Part shown: piece after piece, positions 24,064-32,636 of the stretch
Position numbering within the stretch: position 1 is the stretch's first letter
Layout of the letters: the number at the start of each line of letters is the position of its first letter
Virus record (IMG/VR): IMGVR_UViG_3300037520_001276
Location: 1-64,000 of that record
Source: a virus
Strand: one strand, 5' to 3'
DNA: 64,000 nucleotides
Made by a program: the position numbers and the translations under genes
Notes under the pieces: generated by a model
Seen by the model: the letters and a program-made list of their open reading frames with translations, nothing else
The model's database searches: none
What the model was told of the DNA's origin: nothing

Positions 24064-25757
24064 GGTAGATCCATAAATAGTTCTTCAAAATAATTATAAT
24101 CGTTAGTATCAATAATAACTTTCTCATTTACTTCATTAACCCATATTGGGTATATATCATAAATAGGTTTTGTTTCATCAAATTCTTTAAATTTAGAAAC
24201 GGTTTTATTGGTTTTACCATTTTTAAATTTTTTAACCATAATTGGTAATTTTATAAATTCTTTTCTAAAAAGGTGATCGACTCGTCTATCTAACTCATCG
24301 ACAGGTATAATCCATTCATCTAAAAGTGGCATGTTATACTTACCTAAAGTTTGTGATCTTCTTAAACCGTCTCTTGTAAATTGGTATTCTATTGTTGCCC
24401 TTTCAATACCATCTTTATCTCCCTTTCTTAATGAAACAATAAAACAGTATGGTTTTTCAGAGTATGTCCTTACACAGTTGTGCTGGTGAATTGATTCTCC
24501 CTGGTATTGTTCTGTGGTTTTAAAAAGTATCGGAAAGTATGTGTTGTCATGAGTAAATATTGGATCCTCAACTAAAACTGAATCTTCTCCATAAAATCTT
24601 GTGATGTGACCATTACTATAAGAATCAATAAGTGTTGCCCATTCAGAGTGTTCGTGATTAAATTCATGTCTATTTTTAGCCAATAATTTAACATTTTCAC
24701 CATAATTTTCTAATTTAATTTTAAATCTTAAATGATCTCGTAACAAATTAATAAAATTTTCTGATTTTGTTTCGTTTAAAAGTGAAACAATATTTTCTTT
24801 TTCTTTTTTTGTTAAAAAAATATCTGCAGGTATTCCTTCATAAATGGAATTATAATCTGAATAAATTTTTTCAGTTATAAAAACTTCATCTTTAATTTTA
24901 TTAAATAAGTCTTGTCCTAAAAAATGGTATAATTGAACAACACCATTAAGGTCAATATTATCATATCTATTAAGTAGTGATTTTATTTTTCTACCTTTTA
25001 AATTGTATTTTTTCATTAACCATGTAACCAAGTTTGCGTCGTGTTTTCTAACATCTTTAAATGGTGCAAACATTTCAGAAAACTTTAAAAATGCGTTTGG
25101 GTATTTGATTTTTCCGTTTTGAAGTATAATTTCATAATACTTCGCTTTTGGTTTTTTATTTAATTCAATATTAAGACCTAATTTTTCAATAATTCTATTT
25201 AAAAAAATGTTAAAAACAGTATCACTATTCCCTTCGGTATACCGTTGGGACAGTGGCGAATAAACAAACGTGTTAAATAAATTTGTTATATTTATTTTAC
25301 ATTTGAACCCTATTTTTTGTTTTCTTTTAAATGCCGCTTCTCCTGTATAAAATAACTTTCTCTTATAATTAAATGTTAGATAATAAATTGTTTTTCTTGT
25401 CTTGAAATACCTTTTACCGACTTCTCTATTGTTTCTGTAATTAAAAACTTTTAATGCAATCTTATCATCATTTTCTTCAATAACATATAAATTTCTATTT
25501 AAATAACAACTAGTTAATAAATTGGAGTAGTTTTTTAAATATACTTCCTCACCATGCTCACAACCATCTCTTCCATGTTTACATGTGAAATTACCAACAT
25601 AGGACTTATGTGGGTTAATTGGTACATAATGCCGATTCGTAGTTATTCCAAAAAGATCTTCATCTTCGCTCTCCACATTTATTGAATTAAAATCTTCATA
25701 AAAGTAAGTTTCGTATTGTTTAAGCTCTTCTTTAAAAAGGACTGTCATATCTGACAT
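24060..25757 (-). CDS. PcfJ-like protein
   Basis: 565 aa. The segment HQHNCVRTY near residue 424, followed by SLRKGDKDG and a beta-rich stretch with IEYQF, resembles the conserved core of PcfJ-domain proteins found on phages and mobile elements. The N-terminal half has Cys/His (CKHGRDGCEHG near residue 60) that could bind zinc. The biochemical role of PcfJ proteins is not established. Assignment from pattern only. Confidence 0.55.
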   Translation of the reverse strand: MSDMTVLFKEELKQYETYFYEDFNSINVESEDEDLFGITTNRHYVPINPHKSYVGNFTCKHGRDGCEHGEEVYLKNYSNLLTSCYLNRNLYVIEENDDKIALKVFNYRNNREVGKRYFKTRKTIYYLTFNYKRKLFYTGEAAFKRKQKIGFKCKINITNLFNTFVYSPLSQRYTEGNSDTVFNIFLNRIIEKLGLNIELNKKPKAKYYEIILQNGKIKYPNAFLKFSEMFAPFKDVRKHDANLVTWLMKKYNLKGRKIKSLLNRYDNIDLNGVVQLYHFLGQDLFNKIKDEVFITEKIYSDYNSIYEGIPADIFLTKKEKENIVSLLNETKSENFINLLRDHLRFKIKLENYGENVKLLAKNRHEFNHEHSEWATLIDSYSNGHITRFYGEDSVLVEDPIFTHDNTYFPILFKTTEQYQGESIHQHNCVRTYSEKPYCFIVSLRKGDKDGIERATIEYQFTRDGLRRSQTLGKYNMPLLDEWIIPVDELDRRVDHLFRKEFIKLPIMVKKFKNGKTNKTVSKFKEFDETKPIYDIYPIWVNEVNEKVIIDTNDYNYFEELFMDLP

Positions 25758-25782
25758 AAAATAAAAAATTAAAAGGTTGTTA

Positions 25783-26064
25783 CTAATTCATACAAATTAA
25801 ACCCATGTGGTGTTGCATATGTGGCATTACTTTATCTACACCTTTTTTGTCACCATTGAGTTTTACTATTAAATCTATAAGTTGTTTTCTTGTTGGTTCT
25901 AATGGTTTTTCGTCATCTTCTGAATTAAATTCAACTATTTTTTTAACACCATTAAAAAACTTTTTGGGGTCTATATCACCTATAAGTTGTCTTAACTGAT
26001 CGGGGTTCTTGTCAAAAAACCCCTTAAAGTTTGTCATATATATTTCAATATCTAAATTCCCCAT
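25783..26064 (-). CDS. hypothetical protein, 93 aa
   Basis: Begins MGNLDIEIYMTNFKGFFDK; an internal Met at codon 10 (26037) is an alternative start. Helical and acidic, with LIGDIDPKKFF and a His/Met-rich end (MPHMQHHMG). A TATCTTTG box lies at 26088-26095. Confidence 0.65.
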   Translation of the reverse strand: MGNLDIEIYMTNFKGFFDKNPDQLRQLIGDIDPKKFFNGVKKIVEFNSEDDEKPLEPTRKQLIDLIVKLNGDKKGVDKVMPHMQHHMGLICMN

Positions 26065-26087
26065 AACTTTATTTTTTATTCAATAAA

Positions 26088-26095
26088 CAAAGATA
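26088..26095 (-). promoter_or_regulatory. possible host-type promoter -7 box
   Basis: TATCTTTG on the minus strand 23 nt before the gene at 25783-26064. No good TTG at the usual distance, so weaker than the other promoter calls. Confidence 0.4.
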
Positions 26096-26116
26096 AGAAA
26101 TTTATTTGAGACTTTT

Positions 26117-27493
26117 TTACTTTTGGTCAAAAATAAAGAAGTTTCCGTCTCTTTCCGCTCTTTGTCTTAATGCATCAGGAATAGTTCCATCAAGTTTGCT
26201 ATTTTTAATATTAATAATTGAAAGTTTAGGTAATTCTGCTAAACATGCCGGTAATGGTTGTAAGTTTGGATTATCAGGTAAAGATAAGAACTTCAACTCT
26301 TTTAAATTACAAATACTATCAGGTATTTTAGATACACAACCAACAAGGTGTAATGCGCTTAACTGTTTAAAGTCTCCGATTTTTTCAGGTAAATCTAAAT
26401 TAAATGCCGATCCTCCTCCTTTATGTGTGAATTCTAATCTTTTAATGTTTTCAGGTAATGTATCAAAAAATTCATCAAACCCATAAAGTGCAATAAATTT
26501 AGATGCTGAATCGCCAGGATAATTAACAGATACTTTTTCACCATTATTTTGTGAAAGACCTTTCATAAATTCAGGTTTAAAGTATTCTTTAAGTCCGTCT
26601 TCTTGTTTAGATAAGAAATCAACCAAATCAATTTGTCTATCCGCAGGGTCCATATATTGATTATCAGGAAAATGGAACTGATAACGGAACGCCGGAAGTC
26701 CTGATTTTTCACCAACATCCATACTTCCTGTAAATTTAGTAGGTGAATTAGGTATAACCACATATAACGGCCCTTTACTAATATATCTTTCAAACCATGA
26801 TAAACCTGGTGATGATGTACACCATCTTGTTTCTCCTTTTTGTGGTTCTAAATGGTGTCCACCGTAAAAACATGCCGCGTCTTTTCCTAATTGTCCTGTG
26901 TCAGAAATACGGGCCACTGTCCAATTAGCCCCACGATAAACGATATCAGCACCTGGATGTTGATAAGTTTTGGATGCCTCTTTTTTCTCGTCAGCAGTTG
27001 CCTTAGTTTTTTCTAAACTGAAATCTTTTACTTGATTATAAAGTGTTTCAGGAGTTAACTTATTTATATCTCTATATTCTTGTGATAACCTTCCTTTAAA
27101 TTTTTCATACTTCATTAAGTCACCTGTAATCTTATAAATGTCTTCTAAAAATTGTGCTTGGTATTCTTTGATTGCTTGTTTAACTGCCGGACTATTAGGG
27201 TCGGTAACACCACTACTTAAATCAATATTTGGTGTTGCGAAGTTTTTAAGTAACCATTGGGTGTATTTTCCAATTTTTACTTTTTCCATGTCTTCGGGCT
27301 TTGCGTTAATTGCCTCCATTCCTTCAGGAATTCTTGATGTTGGATCTGCAGCAATTATCTCAAATAATACATTAAAAGGCATCATACCTTTTCTTGTTTC
27401 TTTGTTTGGTTTAACGTATTTGTCAAATAATACTTGGAATCTTGAGCTTTCAACAATTAAATCTCTTAAAATACTCGTAAATCTAATAGCCAT
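26117..27493 (-). CDS. tagged leucine-rich-repeat protein
   Basis: 458 aa. The N-terminus MAIRFTSILRDLIVESS is a tag ending in I-V-E. The middle holds a Trp-rich module (YRGANWTVARI, then GETRWCTSSPGLSW near residue 223). The C-terminal ~110 residues are leucine-rich repeats (IKRLEFTHKGG, LSALHLVGC, LKFLSLPDNPNL). Leucine-rich repeats usually bind proteins, so this could be a head-delivered protein acting on a host partner. TATTTATT is 16 nt before the ATG. Confidence 0.75.
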   Translation of the reverse strand: MAIRFTSILRDLIVESSRFQVLFDKYVKPNKETRKGMMPFNVLFEIIAADPTSRIPEGMEAINAKPEDMEKVKIGKYTQWLLKNFATPNIDLSSGVTDPNSPAVKQAIKEYQAQFLEDIYKITGDLMKYEKFKGRLSQEYRDINKLTPETLYNQVKDFSLEKTKATADEKKEASKTYQHPGADIVYRGANWTVARISDTGQLGKDAACFYGGHHLEPQKGETRWCTSSPGLSWFERYISKGPLYVVIPNSPTKFTGSMDVGEKSGLPAFRYQFHFPDNQYMDPADRQIDLVDFLSKQEDGLKEYFKPEFMKGLSQNNGEKVSVNYPGDSASKFIALYGFDEFFDTLPENIKRLEFTHKGGGSAFNLDLPEKIGDFKQLSALHLVGCVSKIPDSICNLKELKFLSLPDNPNLQPLPACLAELPKLSIINIKNSKLDGTIPDALRQRAERDGNFFIFDQK

Positions 27494-27539
27494 AATTAAA
27501 GTTTTTATTAATAAATATCACAAATATAAGAAAAATATT

Positions 27540-28379
27540 TTAATAATTCATAATCAATAACTCTTCTCCCATATTTTGTTTTTCTCCTTTCTTTGCGGAT
27601 GCCGCCTTAGCAAACTCTTTTTTAACCCAACGGTACTCATTTTCAGGAAACCAAGTGTGTAATAATTCAAAATCATAATAAGATAAACTAAATTTACCTT
27701 TAACCTTGTGTAAAACTTTAGCCAATCTTTCATGGTCCTGACGGTCAAAATCATGATTTGAGTAGTAGTTTTCAGTTTTCCAATAAGGTGGATCCAAATA
27801 GATATATGTGGATGGAGAATCGTATTTATCAATAACGTCTGAAAAATCCATGTTTTCAACATCAGTAATTTTTAAAAAGTGATCAACCCAATCAGGTTTT
27901 GATAACTTATCTCTAAATGTCAAATATTTTGATTTGTACTTACCTTTAAGGTCAATAAAGTTAGATGTCTCAGGTTTTGATCCACTAAATACTTGTGTTA
28001 GAATATAGACGTATTTGGCTGCGACTTCATAATCACCAGGTTCTACGCTGAAACCTTGACTAAAAATTTCAGCCTGAAAACTTACAAATTGTTGTTTATA
28101 TATTTCAGGTGTTAGATCAACACCCTGTTTTTGACAATCTATTGAATTAATTGCTCTCAATAATTCAGATGGATTTTGAACGCATTTGAATAAATTGTAA
28201 TTTAATGGATTAAAGTCGTTATAAACAACTTTTTTAAGGTTAGGGTATTGTTTTAGGTCCATGTTATAAAAACACCAATACATCCCTCCAAATGTCTCTA
28301 AATAGACCTCCATATCTTTATCATAGAAAGGGACTATCCACTTTCCGATCTTACTTTTACCTCCAATATAACTTAACAT
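27540..28379 (-). CDS. DNA adenine methyltransferase (D12/Dam class)
   Basis: 279 aa. SYIGGKSKIGKW at the start is motif X/I of D12-class enzymes, and YLDPPYW near residue 195 is the DPPY catalytic motif (N6-adenine). Length is normal for the family. Expected to methylate adenine in a short site and protect phage DNA. A host-type promoter lies upstream (28392-28421), so expression is likely early. It faces away from the RNA candidate at 28480. Confidence 0.9.
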   Translation of the reverse strand: MLSYIGGKSKIGKWIVPFYDKDMEVYLETFGGMYWCFYNMDLKQYPNLKKVVYNDFNPLNYNLFKCVQNPSELLRAINSIDCQKQGVDLTPEIYKQQFVSFQAEIFSQGFSVEPGDYEVAAKYVYILTQVFSGSKPETSNFIDLKGKYKSKYLTFRDKLSKPDWVDHFLKITDVENMDFSDVIDKYDSPSTYIYLDPPYWKTENYYSNHDFDRQDHERLAKVLHKVKGKFSLSYYDFELLHTWFPENEYRWVKKEFAKAASAKKGEKQNMGEELLIMNY

Positions 28380-28391
28380 ATTTTTTTATTG

Positions 28392-28421
28392 TAAAGATAG
28401 TAAATTTATTATATTTATCAA
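28392..28421 (-). promoter_or_regulatory. host-type promoter of the adenine methyltransferase
   Basis: TTG, 19 nt, TATCTTTA on the minus strand, one mismatch to TAnnTTTG, 12 nt before the start codon. Confidence 0.55.
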
Positions 28422-28446
28422 TAAGCGAAAATATTATTAAAAAAGT

Positions 28447-28477
28447 TTTGGCAGTATCAAAAAAATCATTATCTTTG
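28447..28477 (+). promoter_or_regulatory. host-type promoter of an RNA candidate
   Basis: TTTG, 19 nt, TATCTTTG on the plus strand: a full consensus match facing away from the adenine methyltransferase gene, with no start codon of a gene for about 165 nt. Confidence 0.7.
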
Positions 28478-28482
28478 TACTG

Positions 28483-28632
28483 TTGATGTGGGTAACACTA
28501 CTGAAAACAAGGATGTCAGTACTCCTAATTAACAATCTGACCGCTGAAAACTGGGTGAATCGGTTTGGGTTAATTACCTCAATTCTGGGAATGAAATAAT
28601 TTAAACCCCATCTTACAAAAGGTGGGGTTTGT
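28483..28632 (+). ncRNA. putative small RNA or structured leader, about 150 nt
   Basis: Starts a few bases after a full-consensus promoter and ends in a 12-bp hairpin. It contains pairable segments: GTACTG (28477) with CAGTAC (28517 region), ACCG with CGGT, and TTGGGT-TAATT-ACC-CAA. No gene-length frame fills it. It could be a free small RNA, or the leader of the tagged protein gene at 28646. No known family recognised. Confidence 0.6.
28603..28630 (+). terminator. hairpin, probable terminator
   Basis: AAACCCCATCTT pairs with AAGGTGGGGTTT (one wobble) around a 4-nt loop. The following bases are only moderately T-rich, so termination may be partial. Confidence 0.5.
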
Positions 28633-28645
28633 TGTATTTATTAAT

Positions 28646-29128
28646 ATGAAACTATTAAATGTTTTAAAAAAATTAATAACAGAGTCAATTTTTATTGATG
28701 AATTTGAAATTGATGATCAAATAATTAAATTATTTCAGACTTACGAATCTTTAAGGGCGGTTTCAACTTCAAACAAAACAGGAAGGGTTAGTTCTGATGA
28801 AATTATGGATTCAATGTCAGATATTTATGACGTGATTATTGATCAATCTAATATCGTTTTAAAAAATTGTGTTAAAAATTGTTCTTTACTTATACGAGAT
28901 TTTAGGTTGGGCTTCGATTATCAATTGTTTATCAAAAAAGATAATGAAGATAAACTTAAAATAACAATAAACACGTCAATTAGACACCCTTTAGACTTGA
29001 GGAATAAAAAATTTAAAACCAGAGAAATTACTATAACTTCAAATGAAAATATTAGAATAAAAGAAAATTTCAATATTAATCAATTTACTAAAATAATAAA
29101 AGGTGATATTATTATTTATTATAATTAA
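28646..29128 (+). CDS. tagged hypothetical protein, 160 aa
   Basis: I start at ATG 28646 (MKLLNVLKKLITESIF), not an upstream GTG that would begin in the hairpin. The tag ends in I-T-E. TATTTATT lies 3 nt before the ATG, on the plus strand, matching the spacing seen at minus-strand genes. The mature part is alpha/beta with several Asp/Ile repeats. Function unknown; probably packaged. Confidence 0.7.
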   Translation: MKLLNVLKKLITESIFIDEFEIDDQIIKLFQTYESLRAVSTSNKTGRVSSDEIMDSMSDIYDVIIDQSNIVLKNCVKNCSLLIRDFRLGFDYQLFIKKDNEDKLKITINTSIRHPLDLRNKKFKTREITITSNENIRIKENFNINQFTKIIKGDIIIYYN

Positions 29129-29136
29129 TTTAATTT

Positions 29137-29295
29137 ATGGAAAAGAAAGAAGCAACACAAGTTACAGGGTGTCAAACATGTAAAAAAGGTTTAAGTAAGA
29201 GTCAAATTGGTTTAATATTTTTTTCTATGTACATTTTTGCAAGTGCCATTTATGGTACTTACAAGATCATAGAAAATTTAGTTAACATGATTTAA
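29137..29295 (+). CDS. small single-span membrane protein, 52 aa
   Basis: ATG 29137, TAA 29295, 8 nt after the previous stop. The product has a short N-terminus with [10 protein letters not shown] (CxxC) and then one transmembrane helix ([17 protein letters not shown]). It converges on, and overlaps by 18 nt, the 3' end of the DnaJ gene. Function unknown. Confidence 0.65.
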   Translation: MEKKEATQVTGCQTCKKGLSKSQIGLIFFSMYIFASAIYGTYKIIENLVNMI

Positions 29296-30267
29296 AACCA
29301 TTTTTAATTTATCTTTAGATTCTTCATCTAAAGATTCTGTTTTAACTACCGACAATTTAATATAAAAATGTCCCTTCCCATTGTTTGAATCATACCCCTT
29401 GTTTGGTATCCTTAAAGGTGTGTCAGTATCTATCCTATCTGGCATATTTACAGATAATAACCCGTCAGGATGTTCAATTAACAATTTATCATCTAAAACT
29501 AATTGGAGTGGATTTAACTTCATTTTAAATATAAGATCATCTCCAACCTTTTCATAGTTTTTATCGTCAATCATATCTACTTTTATAATGAGGTCCCCTC
29601 TTTGTCTTATATTTGGGTAAAAGTCTCCCTTTCCTCTCATCCTCATAAAGTGTCCGTTGTCGGTGTTTTTAGGGATTGTAAACATAAAAATTTCAGACTT
29701 TGTTTGTGTTGCCGTACCATTACATATTTTACATGGGTTCATTAACACAGAACCTTGCCCTTGACAAGTTGGACATTGCATTTGTATTTGTTGGCTGAAC
29801 ATGTTTGTACCAAATGTTTGTATAACAAATCCATTACCTTTACATGTTTCACATATTTTTTTGTTTCCTCCGGTACCATTACAAGGATCGCAAGATAAAT
29901 TACTTTGTAGTCTTATTTCTTTTTTTGCCCCGTGATATGACTCAATTGGTGTTATTTGTATTGAAACTACTTTATCAGGAGCCTTTGGTTTTTGTCTTCC
30001 TCCATTCATCATTTGTTCAAACATACTGTGAATGTCAAAACCTCCGTTTGACATACCAGCAAAAGGATTATTTTTTCTATTATCATAGTCCCTTCTTTTG
30101 TTTTCATCACCTATGTTTTCATAAGCCTCACTCACCTCTTTAAACCTTTCTTCACCATCAGGGTTTACATCCGGATGGAATTGTTTACTTAATTGTCTGT
30201 AGGCCTTTTTAATATCGTCTTGTGTTGCGTTTTCGTCAACACCTAAAATTTCATAGTAGTTCTTCAT
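29278..30267 (-). CDS. dnaJ: DnaJ-type Hsp40 co-chaperone
   Basis: 329 aa starting [10 protein letters not shown]. The J domain has HPD at residues 31-33, followed by a short Gly/Phe-rich linker ([11 protein letters not shown]), four CxxCxGxG zinc motifs at about 126-183 and the C-terminal substrate-binding beta domains. It should recruit host DnaK for phage assembly or replication-complex remodelling. I reject a longer frame starting 19 codons upstream because it would reach deep into the divergent gene. The ATG at 30267 overlaps the ATG of that gene by 2 nt. Confidence 0.92.
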   Translation of the reverse strand: MKNYYEILGVDENATQDDIKKAYRQLSKQFHPDVNPDGEERFKEVSEAYENIGDENKRRDYDNRKNNPFAGMSNGGFDIHSMFEQMMNGGRQKPKAPDKVVSIQITPIESYHGAKKEIRLQSNLSCDPCNGTGGNKKICETCKGNGFVIQTFGTNMFSQQIQMQCPTCQGQGSVLMNPCKICNGTATQTKSEIFMFTIPKNTDNGHFMRMRGKGDFYPNIRQRGDLIIKVDMIDDKNYEKVGDDLIFKMKLNPLQLVLDDKLLIEHPDGLLSVNMPDRIDTDTPLRIPNKGYDSNNGKGHFYIKLSVVKTESLDEESKDKLKMVLNHVN

Positions 30268-30910
30268 GGATAGTAAATTTATTATCGTACTTTTTAAAAA
30301 TAAAAAAAAAAGAAAAATTATCAAACGTTATACCACAGAAAAAAACGCAAAATTGTTTTTTGATGATCTAATAGAAAAGCAAAATCAAATTATTTTTCCA
30401 AAAGTTATAGAGAACGCAGAAGAGACATCTTATACGTTAGGTCTTTTAACTAACACAACAAATGTTCAAAAAAGTTTATTTATTAAAGATGATGTCGGTA
30501 GAAACATACCCGCTACTATTGAAAACAGTCCTTATGTTTTTTTAGATTTAGTTAGTTATAAACAAGAAGAAAAGATTTTTGATTGGCAAACAAAGAATAA
30601 AATTACTTTTTTAGAGTTTATTAAAAATTACTGTAACAATACTGAATTAAAAAACATATTTACTCTTAACAATAAAATATGTGTTCAAAAAGATACTGAG
30701 TTATACGCATTCTCATTAAAAGATAAAAATGAATCTGTTAGATTTTTAGACACTTTACAGGACTATTTCTTTTCTAATAATAGACTGGATGGTCTTTTTG
30801 TAAAAGATATATCCACAACACAAAGGAAGTGGATATATAATGTGTTAACCGAAAAAGGTTTTGATAAGAAAAGATTATATAGACTAAAAACTACTTTTTC
30901 AAAAAGGTAA
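30266..30910 (+). CDS. hypothetical protein, 214 aa
   Basis: Starts [17 protein letters not shown] at an ATG that shares two bases with the divergent dnaJ ATG. Very basic N-terminus; the rest is alpha/beta. It converges on and overlaps the 30891-31109 gene by 20 nt. No family recognised. Confidence 0.7.
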   Translation: MDSKFIIVLFKNKKKRKIIKRYTTEKNAKLFFDDLIEKQNQIIFPKVIENAEETSYTLGLLTNTTNVQKSLFIKDDVGRNIPATIENSPYVFLDLVSYKQEEKIFDWQTKNKITFLEFIKNYCNNTELKNIFTLNNKICVQKDTELYAFSLKDKNESVRFLDTLQDYFFSNNRLDGLFVKDISTTQRKWIYNVLTEKGFDKKRLYRLKTTFSKR

Positions 30911-31109
30911 AATTAACGTTCCCTATTGATACTACGCACTTGTTTCTTTTTCCGTTATTTAATTCTTTAGATATTTGTTCAAATATGGTTTCTTCTAAAT
31001 AACTTATAATTTCAATTGGATCATTACCTAAAAACGTGTCTTCTATGTTTTCAACAACGTTTGCAAATTTAACTAACTCATCCCTAAAGTTTTCAATATT
31101 CTTCGCCAT
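30891..31109 (-). CDS. hypothetical protein, 72 aa
   Basis: Begins MAKNIENFRDELVKFANVV; helical, acidic N-terminal part and beta C-terminal part. Last of a tightly overlapping cluster running from 32041. Overlaps its upstream neighbour by 37 nt. Confidence 0.6.
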   Translation of the reverse strand: MAKNIENFRDELVKFANVVENIEDTFLGNDPIEIISYLEETIFEQISKELNNGKRNKCVVSIGNVNFTFLKK

Positions 31110-31288
31110 AAAGTGTAGTTTTCCTCTTTGTGTATTGTATTTTGTATTTGATCTTTTTTGAACTTCATTAGTTCTTCAGAAAACTTTAATTTATCTTTTT
31201 CTAATAATACTTTGTTTAAATCTTTTTCCTCTACAAATTTACTTAGTTCTTTCTGTATTTTCGATATTGGTCTCCTCTGGCTCATCAT
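31073..31288 (-). CDS. hypothetical protein, 71 aa
   Basis: Basic helical protein starting MMSQRRPISKIQKEL. Overlaps the genes on both sides (37 and 50 nt), typical of compact phage clusters. Function unknown. Confidence 0.55.
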   Translation of the reverse strand: MMSQRRPISKIQKELSKFVEEKDLNKVLLEKDKLKFSEELMKFKKDQIQNTIHKEENYTLWRRILKTLGMS

Positions 31289-31667
31289 TTTGCAAAATTT
31301 TAGTTAATTCTTCAATGTCGAACTTTAAACTTTTTAGATTTTCTAATTTTTCACTTTCAAAAATACTTTTTAACTCTTGTACTTTTGATTTAAACAATCT
31401 TTCTTTTTCTTCTCTTTCTATGTTTGTTTTAATAAAACTATCCATAGTTTGTTCCAAAATATCAATAAGAGTTTTGTTATTTTCACATACAAAAGAAGTA
31501 ACAACCCCATTATCTGTTTCTGTTTGTAAAACTTCAATACCTTCTGGGAATTTTTTTAAAGACATCCACGTAGTCGGGAATTTCATATCGAAACTTATAA
31601 AGTTTTTCAAAACTCTTACAGATGTCAAATACTTCGATACTTTTGTTATAAATTGGCTAAAAATCAT
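31239..31667 (-). CDS. hypothetical coiled-coil protein, 142 aa
   Basis: Begins MIFSQFITKVSKYLTS; the C-terminal half (from about residue 75) is a Glu/Lys-rich predicted coiled coil. No motif recognised. Confidence 0.6.
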   Translation of the reverse strand: MIFSQFITKVSKYLTSVRVLKNFISFDMKFPTTWMSLKKFPEGIEVLQTETDNGVVTSFVCENNKTLIDILEQTMDSFIKTNIEREEKERLFKSKVQELKSIFESEKLENLKSLKFDIEELTKILQNDEPEETNIENTERTK

Positions 31668-31671
31668 TTTC

Positions 31672-31860
31672 TTATAAAAATATTAAATAAGTTATAATAT
31701 AAGATACAAAAGATGCAATAACGATTAATTGTCTATCTGTATATTCTATTGTTTTTGGTGGGTTTGAAAATGTAGCCATTAAAAAATTTGAGCAAAATTT
31801 AAAAAACCCTAAAAGTGAAAAAATAAATAAAAATGTTTTTATTTGAAAAAGTAATTCCAT
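31672..31860 (-). CDS. small membrane protein, 62 aa
   Basis: Two hydrophobic segments (FLFIFSLLGFFKFC and LIVIASFVSYIITYLIF) suggest two transmembrane helices with a short loop. It starts 1 nt after the Hc1-like gene. Could be a holin by size and topology, but it is far from the lysis-type genes. Confidence 0.6.
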   Translation of the reverse strand: MELLFQIKTFLFIFSLLGFFKFCSNFLMATFSNPPKTIEYTDRQLIVIASFVSYIITYLIFL

Positions 31861-31861
31861 A

Positions 31862-32041
31862 TTATTTTTCTGTCTTGTTATGTGCTAAAATTTCTTTTCT
31901 CAAAACTTGCATAAGTTCTTTTAGTTCTTGAGCAGCCTTTCTTGCTCTGGTACCCGCAGAACTATTATTTTTAGTGTAAAATTTTGTAGTTTCAGCATTT
32001 AATGTTTCAACCAATGATTTAATTTGTTCTAATGTTTCCAT
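31862..32041 (-). CDS. histone H1-like (Hc1 family) protein
   Basis: 59 aa, ATG at 32041, TAA at 31862. The sequence contains METLEQIKSLVETLNAE, FYTKNNSSAGTRARKAAQEL and KELMQVLRKEI, the same spacing as the short histone H1-like proteins (Hc1 family) of Bacteroidota as I remember them: a helix, then K/N-S/K-A-GTRaRKA and a second helix. It would bind DNA or an acidic partner. The basic tail present in chlamydial Hc1 is missing. Probably host-derived. Confidence 0.72.
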   Translation of the reverse strand: METLEQIKSLVETLNAETTKFYTKNNSSAGTRARKAAQELKELMQVLRKEILAHNKTEK

Positions 32042-32108
32042 TTTTTAATTATTCTAAATTGTTTATTTTTTAAAAAAGGTAATTTTTATTTTTTTATTGT
32101 AAATAAAA

Positions 32109-32597
32109 TTAATTAACTTTAATTGACCTTTCTAATAGTTTATATAGTTCTGTGAATATTTCAATATCGGATTTTGTTTTCTTTTGTCCCCTGTCAAAAA
32201 GATTTGTAAAAAAATCATCTATTGCTGATTTAAAATTTTTATCGTTTTGAGCATAACAAATTTCAAAGAAAAATCCTTCAAAAAAAGAAAGATCCTCTTC
32301 ATTCAAATTAAACTTAATGTTTTCTTTTTTGAAGTTTTCTAACGTTTTATTTAAACACCATTTTAAGTGATCTTTTTTTTGTTTTTCTGTCATCCCTACT
32401 TTGGTTACCGTTTCCTCAAAATCATCACCAAGATATGTGTCTTTAACTAAATTTAAAAACGATAAACAAAAATCTCTAAAAAGTTCAGTAAGTTCGGGAA
32501 TGATATTATTGGCTAAATACCAAGCGGTAATATCGTCTTGGTCCATTGGTTTTGCTAACCAATCAAAAAAACGACCCATATTATTATCAATCATCAT
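32109..32597 (-). CDS. hypothetical protein, 162 aa
   Basis: Begins MMIDNNMGRFFDWLAKPMD, all-helical with many aromatic residues. It resembles conserved hypothetical proteins of large phages, though no function is known to me. Confidence 0.7.
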   Translation of the reverse strand: MMIDNNMGRFFDWLAKPMDQDDITAWYLANNIIPELTELFRDFCLSFLNLVKDTYLGDDFEETVTKVGMTEKQKKDHLKWCLNKTLENFKKENIKFNLNEEDLSFFEGFFFEICYAQNDKNFKSAIDDFFTNLFDRGQKKTKSDIEIFTELYKLLERSIKVN

Positions 32598-32636
32598 GTA
32601 TCAATAATAATATGGGTTTATCCAAAATAAAAGGTT

